DNA of 64,000 nt from Candidatus Obscuribacterales bacterium (GTDB lineage Bacteria; Cyanobacteriota; Vampirovibrionia; Obscuribacterales; Obscuribacteraceae). Below are positions 24,526 to 31,792 of this stretch, one piece after another. Position numbers and translations under genes: made by a program. Position 1 is the first letter of the stretch. Every line of letters begins with the position of its first letter. The stretch is from NCBI GenBank assembly GCA_019744775.1, contig JAIETZ010000003.1, positions 496,001 through 560,000 of the forward strand, read 5' to 3'. The notes under the pieces are model-generated. The model was not told the origin of the DNA. It did not search any database and worked only from the letters and a program-made list of their open reading frames with translations.

Positions 24526-25146
24526 ATGGGCATTTACGGTATAAAACCCTGGTTTCGCCAACAACTGCAACCGCTTATCAAACTTCTTTGGAACGTGCAT
24601 CCCGACGTTCTGACGTGGGCAGCGCTATTCTTGTCATGTGTCGCCGGCGATCTTTTCTACTTGTCTGATGATGAACCCTGGTATGCGTTAGTGGCTGCGG
24701 TATTATTATTTATCCGATTGGCATTGAATGCTTTGGATGGACTGCTCGCGCAACAAACCGGCAAAGCAAGAGTTGCAGGTGAAGTTCTCAATGAGATGAC
24801 CGATCGTTTTGCTGATCTGGCAATCTTTGCCGGTCTGATACTTTGCCCTCTTACAGACAAGACAATTGGCGTGGCTGCACTAATTCTAATTTTGCTAGTC
24901 AGTTACACAGGCATTCTAGGCAAAGCAGTTGGAGCAGAACGTGTTTATTCCGGCATCCTGGGAAAAGCCGACCGCATGATTTATCTTATGATTGCTTGTA
25001 TCGCATATGATATTGAGCCGCATTTGCATATTGGTGGTTATACGATTTACACAGTCCTGATGCTTATCTTTATACCGATGGCAATAATAACAATTGCACA
25101 GCGTTTGCAACGCATACTCTTCTTGGTTAAGGAGAGGAAGGCTTGA
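24526..25146 (+). CDS. CDP-alcohol phosphatidyltransferase family protein, variant motif
   Basis: The 206-residue membrane protein has about six hydrophobic segments and a CDP-alcohol phosphotransferase motif at residues 68-93: N68-x2-D71-G72-x2-A75-Q76-x8-G85-x3-N89-x3-D93. The canonical form is DxxDGxxAR-x8-GxxxDxxxD, so the first and third aspartates are Asn and the Arg is Gln. E. coli YnbA has a comparable variant as I remember it, and like ynbA this gene is followed by a CdsA-like gene. The reaction would join a CDP-activated lipid or alcohol to a second alcohol, releasing CMP. Substrates are unknown. Confidence 0.82.
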   Translation: MGIYGIKPWFRQQLQPLIKLLWNVHPDVLTWAALFLSCVAGDLFYLSDDEPWYALVAAVLLFIRLALNALDGLLAQQTGKARVAGEVLNEMTDRFADLAIFAGLILCPLTDKTIGVAALILILLVSYTGILGKAVGAERVYSGILGKADRMIYLMIACIAYDIEPHLHIGGYTIYTVLMLIFIPMAIITIAQRLQRILFLVKERKA

Positions 25147-26096
25147 CTCTTGATCCAATTGTGCAGCGCACGCTTATCATTGTTGCCGGTTTCTTTATTG
25201 CAGCAGGACTAGGTGTATTTGGAGCTGAACTCAAAGGTGGAAAGCCGGATGAAAATTTGCGCAAGCGTTATTTCGCTTGGTACATGATTGCGCCGGTTGT
25301 CCTTATCCCTTCATACTTTGGTGGATTGCCATTTGCTGTTTTGGTTTGCACGTTAGCATTGTGGTGCCTGCGTGAATTCTTTGGTGTCGTCAACTTGTCT
25401 GACACACCGGCTTTTCGTTGGGTGGGACGACTAGGCGGCATTGCACTTATTCTTGCCGCATTTCTTGAGACAACACCGAATTTGATTAGCCTTGAAGCAT
25501 TGGGCTTTGGACGACCATTTTTCTTTTATGTGCTGCCTGTATTTATCATCATGCTTGTCTTGAGCACGCCCGTATTATTACAACGCTACGAAGGCATGTT
25601 AGCCAAAGAAGCATTCACGATATTCGGCATTCTCTACTTCGGATGGTTCTTGGGACACTTGGTATTTCTCCGTAATTTGAACGATGGTTTTGGATGCATC
25701 ATTTACTTGACTATGTCTGTTGCCCTCAATGATGTCATGGCATATACCGTGGGACGCATTTGTGGCAAGCACAAACTAGCACCGCTCATCAGCCCGAAAA
25801 AGACAGTGGAAGGCGCCATCGGCGGTCTTGTTGGTTCGTTAATAGCAGCCGCAATTTTCGGCTACGCCGTGCCGACACTCAACGCTTGGCAGTTGGTCGG
25901 TGCCGCCGTCTCGATAAGCATTGCCGCACCTCTTGGAGATCTAATTATTTCAGTCATAAAACGTGATATGTCCGTAAAGGATTCTGGTAACCTTATTCCA
26001 GGGCACGGTGGGTTATTAGATAGATGCGACAGCATCATCTTTGCTACTCCGGTATTCTATTATTACGTCTTGTTCATCGAGGTTTTTTCTCACTAG
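25143..26096 (+). CDS. CdsA-like phosphatidate cytidylyltransferase (YnbB-like)
   Basis: The 317-residue, roughly eight-helix membrane protein carries the full CDP-diacylglycerol synthase signature near its C-terminus: SVIKRDMSVKDSGNLIPGHGG, read in two overlapping parts (SVIKRDMSVKDSGN; IPGHGGLLDRCDS). Such enzymes make a CDP-activated lipid from CTP and a phosphatidate. It starts with TTG at 25143, overlapping the previous stop by 4 bp, behind AAGGAGAGGAAGG. Pairing with the variant phosphotransferase recalls ynbA-ynbB of E. coli. It is likely a specialised second CdsA rather than the housekeeping one. Confidence 0.9.
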   Translation: MTLDPIVQRTLIIVAGFFIAAGLGVFGAELKGGKPDENLRKRYFAWYMIAPVVLIPSYFGGLPFAVLVCTLALWCLREFFGVVNLSDTPAFRWVGRLGGIALILAAFLETTPNLISLEALGFGRPFFFYVLPVFIIMLVLSTPVLLQRYEGMLAKEAFTIFGILYFGWFLGHLVFLRNLNDGFGCIIYLTMSVALNDVMAYTVGRICGKHKLAPLISPKKTVEGAIGGLVGSLIAAAIFGYAVPTLNAWQLVGAAVSISIAAPLGDLIISVIKRDMSVKDSGNLIPGHGGLLDRCDSIIFATPVFYYYVLFIEVFSH

Positions 26097-26121
26097 TTTT
26101 TGGCAATAGCCCGGAGCTTGT

Positions 26122-28812
26122 ATGACTAAATTCAGTAACCTGCAGGAACTCTTTTTAGCTGCCAGTGCGCGTTGGAAAAAGAAACCTGCGTTTCGTCACA
26201 TCATCAACGGCAGAGTTCGTGAATACAAGTACGAAGACCTGACGAAGCTTTCTTATCGTGGAGCGCAGAATTTAGCAGCACGTGGGCTGAAAGCCGGCGA
26301 TTACATTTCTATCTGGTCGGAGAATTGCCCCGAGTGGTTGATTGCCGCGTTGTCCGCATTTCGTCTTGGACTGGTGTTGGTGCCGCTCGACGCACGCTCA
26401 AAAATAAGCGAAGTCCTGCCCGTAATCGAAAGGGCAAAACCAAAGCTTGTGCTCTGCGGGCGTAAACAATTTGTGCGAATCTCGGACAAATTACCTGCTG
26501 AGCAAGTAGCTGTTTTGGAAAGTGTGCTTGCTGAACACAATGAGTCTATTACACCTAAACTTCATACTTCATTGCCGTCAGACCCAGCACTGATTGTTTT
26601 TACGTCAGGAACATCAGGTGCATCTAAGGGTGTAGTGCTCACTCACAACAATATTGTTTCAAACATCAAATCAGTCTGCGCAAGCTATGACGTGAGCGAT
26701 GAAGATAGATTGTTGTCTATACTCCCGTTGTCCCACATGCTCGAATTTACAGGCGGTTGCTTGGGACCACTCAACAATGGCTCGACTATTATTTACAGCC
26801 AGTTGAAAGGACCAGCCCATCTCAAGGCGCTGCTTAAGACGGAAAAGATATCCGTGCTTATGGGAACACCGATGGTGTTTCAAATGTTGCTCAATGCAAT
26901 TGAAGCCGAAATTGAAAAACAACCGCGTTCCAAACAAATTGCAATACAGGCAGCTAAGCAAATAATCAAAGTCAGACCAAAAATGGCGTCTGTGCTTTTC
27001 AAGGAAATTCACAAGGAGCTCGGTGGCAAAATCAAATTCTGGTTGTCCGGTGGAGCGCCGACACCGCCTGAAGTTATCACTGGGCTTGGCTCTTACGGCA
27101 TCAATTTGCTGACCGGCTACGGTCTAACAGAAGCGGCTCCAATTGTTGCTGCCAATCGCACTTACAGTAAAAAATCCGATACAGTCGGACTACCTATCAA
27201 TGGTGTTGAAGTAAGAATTCACGAACCAAACGCCGAAGGTATTGGCGAAATAATTGTGCGTGGTCCAAACGTCATGTCGCACTATTTCGAAAATCCGGAA
27301 GAGACGGACAAAGCTTTACGCAATGGTTGGTTGCACACGGGCGACAGCGGCTTCATCGACAAAGATGGACATTTGCACATTACCGGTCGATTGAAATTCA
27401 TGATCGTCACCGCTGGTGGCTACAATGTCTATCCGGAAGAAATTGAAGATGCGCTCCTCAAGAGCCCACTTATTAAAGAAGCTTGTGTCTTTGGACGCAA
27501 AGGGCCACAGGGCGAAAAACCATTTGCGGTTGTTGTGATCAACGACAACGCGAAAGCTTGGCCGGATGGTGAAGAGAAGGTGAGACAAGCTATCACCCAG
27601 TGCATGTCTGAGCTTGCTGATTACAAAGCCTTGGCTGGATTCCAAATTTGGGATCATGATCTGCCGCGTACTGCTACGACAAAAGTGAAGCGCGGCGAAG
27701 TGCAGAGGCTATTTGAACTCAATCAGCAAAAGGATGAATCAGGTGTTCCTGAACAACCAATTGATTGGGATGAAGACGGACTTATCGTTTGCCGTCAAAT
27801 AGGCGATGTAATGGATCCAAACGTATTGCGTGCCATAAGTCCATCGGACTCTCGTGAGTTTCTACCGACAGCCAATCTCGAAGGGGATTTTGGACTAGAC
27901 TCATTTGCTCGTCTTGAACTTGCATGCCGTCTTGAAGAGAAATTCTCCATCAATCTGCCTGAAGACTCTCTGCAAGATGTGCAGACCGTCGACGATCTTG
28001 TCGTCCTGGTGAAGAGCGTCAAAGGACACCAAGCTGCCGGCGAAACAAGTAGCGACCCAACTGCAGAAGTCGAGCCGCTTGTACCAAGTGAGCCGTGGCC
28101 GAGAAAATGGGTGGAAGTCAAAAACCTTCCATTTAGAGACGAGCCAATCCTCGCTCATGCTCGCCGTGCAATGGGCATTGGTCTCAAAGCATTCGTTAAA
28201 ATCTACAACCAGCACGAAACAGAAGGCGCTGACCGCTTATTGTTAGATCCGCCATTCATCGTCGCGGCAAATCACACCAGCCACTATGACACTTTGGCTG
28301 TGTTGATGAGCTTCCCATCAAGCCATCTAAGATATGTTCACCCGGTTGCCGCCGCCGATTACTTCTTCGGCAATCAATTCATGGCGACTTTCTCATCGTA
28401 TGTAATCAATGCTGTACCATTCGAAAGATTTGGCAACTTCGAAGAAAGCCTGAAAGAATGCGAAGCCTTGCTGAAGCAAGGACGCATTTTGGTTATCTTC
28501 CCCGAAGGCACACGCTCCATGACTGGCGAACTAGGCGTCTTCAAACCAGGCGCTGCCAAACTGGCAATTGCAACAGGAGCGCCAATTGTCCCTGCCTACA
28601 TTCACGGTGCTTATGATGTCCTGCCAAAAGGCAGCCACATGATCCACCCAGCACACGTCAAAGTCTCCTTCGGTTTGCCCATCTACCCCGAAGCCGGTCG
28701 CGCCGACTTACGCGCCAGCCAAGAATTGACTAAGCGCGTGCGTCAAGCCATAGCTGACTTAGCTGAAGGTGTCAAAGCCGAAGAAGCTGAACGGTCAGCT
28801 GCTAAGGCGTGA
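26122..28812 (+). CDS. trimodular acyl-AMP ligase - ACP - PlsC acyltransferase
   Basis: One 896-residue protein contains three enzymes. Residues about 10-540 are an adenylate-forming fatty acyl ligase: P-loop VFTSGTSGASKGVVLTH starting at residue 159, LLTGYGLTEAAP, and GWLHTGDSGFID. Residues about 560-635 are an acyl carrier protein with the attachment site Ser594 in DFGLDSFARLEL. Residues about 690-880 are a PlsC domain with H718-x4-D723 (NHTSHYD) and FPEGTRS (793-799). The protein could activate a fatty acid, load it on its own ACP and transfer it to a glycerol-phosphate-type acceptor. E. coli Aas has the opposite domain order and no ACP inside. It is the last gene of the operon that starts at 21801. 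Confidence 0.9.
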   Translation: MTKFSNLQELFLAASARWKKKPAFRHIINGRVREYKYEDLTKLSYRGAQNLAARGLKAGDYISIWSENCPEWLIAALSAFRLGLVLVPLDARSKISEVLPVIERAKPKLVLCGRKQFVRISDKLPAEQVAVLESVLAEHNESITPKLHTSLPSDPALIVFTSGTSGASKGVVLTHNNIVSNIKSVCASYDVSDEDRLLSILPLSHMLEFTGGCLGPLNNGSTIIYSQLKGPAHLKALLKTEKISVLMGTPMVFQMLLNAIEAEIEKQPRSKQIAIQAAKQIIKVRPKMASVLFKEIHKELGGKIKFWLSGGAPTPPEVITGLGSYGINLLTGYGLTEAAPIVAANRTYSKKSDTVGLPINGVEVRIHEPNAEGIGEIIVRGPNVMSHYFENPEETDKALRNGWLHTGDSGFIDKDGHLHITGRLKFMIVTAGGYNVYPEEIEDALLKSPLIKEACVFGRKGPQGEKPFAVVVINDNAKAWPDGEEKVRQAITQCMSELADYKALAGFQIWDHDLPRTATTKVKRGEVQRLFELNQQKDESGVPEQPIDWDEDGLIVCRQIGDVMDPNVLRAISPSDSREFLPTANLEGDFGLDSFARLELACRLEEKFSINLPEDSLQDVQTVDDLVVLVKSVKGHQAAGETSSDPTAEVEPLVPSEPWPRKWVEVKNLPFRDEPILAHARRAMGIGLKAFVKIYNQHETEGADRLLLDPPFIVAANHTSHYDTLAVLMSFPSSHLRYVHPVAAADYFFGNQFMATFSSYVINAVPFERFGNFEESLKECEALLKQGRILVIFPEGTRSMTGELGVFKPGAAKLAIATGAPIVPAYIHGAYDVLPKGSHMIHPAHVKVSFGLPIYPEAGRADLRASQELTKRVRQAIADLAEGVKAEEAERSAAKA

Positions 28813-28815
28813 TAA

Positions 28816-30183
28816 CTAATCTGTTGATCGTTTCAAATTGAACAGTTGGTGTTCCCAAGGTTCAGGTTTATAACAAAGTCTGCTTGCTTTTAATTGATCA
28901 CTGCTGATTTCGTTTTCTTTTCCTAGTTGAGAAAGTATGCCGGCTCTGTGATAGTAGAAAGCTCCGTCGTCCTTTTTCAGCCCGATAGCTGTGTTGACGG
29001 CTTCAAGCGCAGCTTGATAGCGGCCAAGTCCAAAAAGAACTACAGCTCTTGTATCGTGCGATGTCGGCAGGTTTTTGTCCAAGGCAATTGCCTTATTAAT
29101 ATCTGTCAGCGCCTTGTCATATTCTTTGAGTGCTGCATAACTCCATGCACGGTTGTTATAGGCAAGAGCCTTTTCTGGATTTAGCTTGATAGCTATATCT
29201 AGGTCTAGGATGGCAGCTCTTTCATTGCCCAGATGGTGATTGGCAATTGAGCGTGTCAAAAGAATTGCTTGGTCATTGTTTTCAACTGCGAGGACTTTGT
29301 TGCAGTCGTCTATTACTTCGGGAAATTGTTTGAGCTCCATCAATATCGGAGCCCGTGTACCAAGCAATGAAACCGTCTCCGGATATTTTTTAAGAGCAGC
29401 ATTTATCAAATTGAGAGCTTCGTCATTCTTGTGAGCAGCAGCAAGAGTTGCCGCTTGTTGTTCGATTGCTAATACATGCAATCTACTGCTTGATGAAAGA
29501 GTTTTGGTTTCCCAGAGAAAGAGTCCAACTGGTATCGAGAAGCCTAAAAGGAGAGATATAGTGGCGAGATGTTGCCATTTTTTAGTTTGCATCGGTGACA
29601 GTGCGCACCATGAGCCAAGTATCATGCCGATTTGTAGTCCGCCAATGTGGTTGGCATTGTCCGTACCAGGTGTTACGACTCCTAGCAGAACTGCATACAT
29701 GGCGACAGCGATTACAACTATGCTGGATAACGATTTCTTTTGCGTGGCATCTAGTTTGCCGCGCATCCATGTGCAGATGGCATAACAACCAAGCATCCCG
29801 AAAATGCCACCGGAAATACCGCATGAAATTACTGTGGGATCCCAGAGTATGCTCGCAAGCGATCCACCAAGGATTGAAAGTAAAAGCGTGACGAGGTATC
29901 TCTTCGAGCCGATAAGTTCTTGTAGCATCGGGCCTAGTACCGCTAGAGCCCATAAGTTCATAGAAAGGTGAATAGGACCTCTATGAATAAATGCCGCACT
30001 AAAAATTCTCCAGTATTGCTCAAGGACAATTGTGTAAGGCGCAAAGTTAGCTCCAAACTTAAGTAGAAGTGGAGGCTTTAGTAATAAGACAGAAGTGAAG
30101 TGCGTAGATGCAACCGCTGCAAAATAGACTGCCAAGTTGGCAGCGATAATCGCTAGCGTTGTTTTGCTATCTATGAGTTTCAT
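28816..30183 (-). CDS. rhomboid intramembrane protease with C-terminal TPR repeats
   Basis: The 455-residue protein has an N-terminal rhomboid domain (about residues 1-215). His72 and Asn76 lie in IHLSMN, the nucleophile Ser124 in CGISGGIFG and the catalytic His179 in NANHIGG, giving a complete Ser-His dyad. Residues about 240-430 form TPR repeats (ALNLINAALKKYPE, AYNNRAWSYAALKEYDKAL, FYYHRAGILSQLGKE). Rhomboids cut membrane-embedded segments of other proteins, and the TPR part probably recruits partners or substrates. It converges on the trimodular ligase gene with 3 bp between them. Confidence 0.92.
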   Translation of the reverse strand: MKLIDSKTTLAIIAANLAVYFAAVASTHFTSVLLLKPPLLLKFGANFAPYTIVLEQYWRIFSAAFIHRGPIHLSMNLWALAVLGPMLQELIGSKRYLVTLLLSILGGSLASILWDPTVISCGISGGIFGMLGCYAICTWMRGKLDATQKKSLSSIVVIAVAMYAVLLGVVTPGTDNANHIGGLQIGMILGSWCALSPMQTKKWQHLATISLLLGFSIPVGLFLWETKTLSSSSRLHVLAIEQQAATLAAAHKNDEALNLINAALKKYPETVSLLGTRAPILMELKQFPEVIDDCNKVLAVENNDQAILLTRSIANHHLGNERAAILDLDIAIKLNPEKALAYNNRAWSYAALKEYDKALTDINKAIALDKNLPTSHDTRAVVLFGLGRYQAALEAVNTAIGLKKDDGAFYYHRAGILSQLGKENEISSDQLKASRLCYKPEPWEHQLFNLKRSTD

Positions 30184-30414
30184 TGTGTTAGTCTATCTCA
30201 TCTTTTGCGCTTGTCGAGAGAAAAGTGTGCGTCGTCGGGAAACCCCACTGAAGACGGAAAATTGTTGTTGCATTAAGCCATTTTCAAGCGCATAATTTCA
30301 ACCCCTCAAAACTCAATCGCAGATATGAATAGTTGCACTTGATGCGAAATGTATGGAATAGAGTAAATCTGTTCTGTAGCGATGCATTTCAATTTCGGTG
30401 ACAGCTATTTAGAG
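30184..30414. other. intergenic stretch between rhomboid and acyltransferase genes
   Basis: No gene, repeat copy or convincing promoter is seen here. It must hold the promoter of the rhomboid gene's leftward transcription. Confidence 0.5.
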
Positions 30415-30438
30415 CTGGGTCATCGAAAGATGATCCAG
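30415..30438 (-). terminator. hairpin directly after the PlsC-like gene
   Basis: CTGGGTCATC and GATGATCCAG pair over 10 bp with one G-T wobble, closing a 4-base loop. On the minus strand the stem begins immediately after the stop codon of the acyltransferase gene. The downstream sequence is only mildly T-rich, so efficiency is uncertain. Confidence 0.45.
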
Positions 30439-31656
30439 TTAGCTTTTGCCATTTAGTTTTTTCGCAAGCGTACTGACCAGTGATTGAATTTCGTGTTGTA
30501 GGCGTTCACTTATCGAGTGGCGGACAGTGTGTGGGTCTTTGATGTAATCGTCGACGTGTTTTCCCATGTCTATTGGATGGGCGATTTTGACGGAGACACT
30601 TCTAGTCGCGATCTGCTTGGGGCGTTGGATTTTGTAGATTTCCCGTTCTAGCTTTAGGACAACTTCGGCAAGTCTGTCGGCGTTGGGGTCTTTGGTGTAG
30701 TAGTGTGGATGCCAACTTGTTAGTTGGGCAACTTCTTTCAATGCTTTGAGATCTAATTCGAGATCTTTCCTTTTGACTGGATCCTTTTCGTTGCTGATCG
30801 ACTTTCGAAGCTCAGCTTCAATTTGCCAGGCTTTGTCGATTGTGGCTCCGTCGTCACGTACTTTTACTTCGGGGTGCTTGTCCAACACCTCAGCTAGAAT
30901 GTCGTGTTCGGCGGTGATGATTTCTTCTCGCAGCTCTTTGGCTGTCTCGGCATTTTCACCGACTTTGTATAGGCGCTCTTCGCTCTGAAGCATGGCTTTT
31001 TGAAGTTCGAGTACTCTATCCGGAAGTGTTGCGCCGGATTCGGGCAGTATGGACATCGCCGTTTCCATTTTGGCGATGCGCTTTTCTAATTCGGGACCAA
31101 TGGATTGATCGTAATGGTATTTAATTGCCATCGGCACGATAAACGCTGTCCATTCCGGATCAGTTTTTCTCTTTTCGATAATTGCCTTCAGGCATATATC
31201 AACCGCGCCATGGTGGAAAGGTTGAATCTTTTCATTCAGATAGTAAATTTCGCCTTCTGGAAAAATGACGAGAACGTCCTCACCTTGTTTGACGACGTCC
31301 TGGGCATAAGTGACTGCTGCCGAATCGCGAGCACCGCGCTTGACTGAAAATACGCCTAAGCGCGGTAGAACGAATTTGGGAATGCCGAATGCCTCGTCAA
31401 ATGCTTCTCTATTGCACATGGTGATGAAGCGCTTGTTTGCCCGGCGCGATAGCTCGAAGCATACTTGCGGATCGGCTTCATCGGCATGGTTGGAGGTCAG
31501 GATGACTCCTGAGCCCGGTGGGATTCTGTGGAAGTGCAATAAGTCTTGCTCAGCCAGCTGTATCTTATTCTTGAGGAATAGATTGAAGCGAGCTAGTTCC
31601 TGGACGATCTTAATAGCCCAAGTTGCTGGTTTGGCAGGTATGAAGTCTTTTGACAT
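30439..31656 (-). CDS. PlsC-like 1-acylglycerol-3-phosphate acyltransferase
   Basis: The 405-residue protein has an acyltransferase domain (about residues 20-200) with the catalytic NHADEAD (H-x4-D), a LPRLGVFSVKRG block and FPEGEIYYLNE in place of the usual FPEGTRS. The remaining 200 residues are charged and helical, with coiled-coil character (RVLELQKAMLQSEERLYKV; REEIITAEHDILAEVLDK), an extension not found in standard PlsC. It may acylate lysophosphatidate or another lysolipid. No signal peptide is present. Confidence 0.82.
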   Translation of the reverse strand: MSKDFIPAKPATWAIKIVQELARFNLFLKNKIQLAEQDLLHFHRIPPGSGVILTSNHADEADPQVCFELSRRANKRFITMCNREAFDEAFGIPKFVLPRLGVFSVKRGARDSAAVTYAQDVVKQGEDVLVIFPEGEIYYLNEKIQPFHHGAVDICLKAIIEKRKTDPEWTAFIVPMAIKYHYDQSIGPELEKRIAKMETAMSILPESGATLPDRVLELQKAMLQSEERLYKVGENAETAKELREEIITAEHDILAEVLDKHPEVKVRDDGATIDKAWQIEAELRKSISNEKDPVKRKDLELDLKALKEVAQLTSWHPHYYTKDPNADRLAEVVLKLEREIYKIQRPKQIATRSVSVKIAHPIDMGKHVDDYIKDPHTVRHSISERLQHEIQSLVSTLAKKLNGKS

Positions 31657-31766
31657 CCGGGTATCCAGGTTGGCCGTGCCAGTAGAAATCTAGCACAGTG
31701 GATGATCAACTTTCCATAGCTCTAAGCAACCAGTTGCTTGGAGTGATTTTAAGGAGTTTCTGTCTT

Positions 31767-31789
31767 GTAGGGGCGCATTGCATGCGCTC
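31767..31789 (+). repeat. GGGCGCAT dispersed palindromic repeat, copy 4
   Basis: One arm base differs (GCGCTC instead of GCGCCC). The unit lies 3 bp beyond the 3' end of mutS, between two leftward genes. Confidence 0.75.
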
Positions 31790-31792
31790 TGT

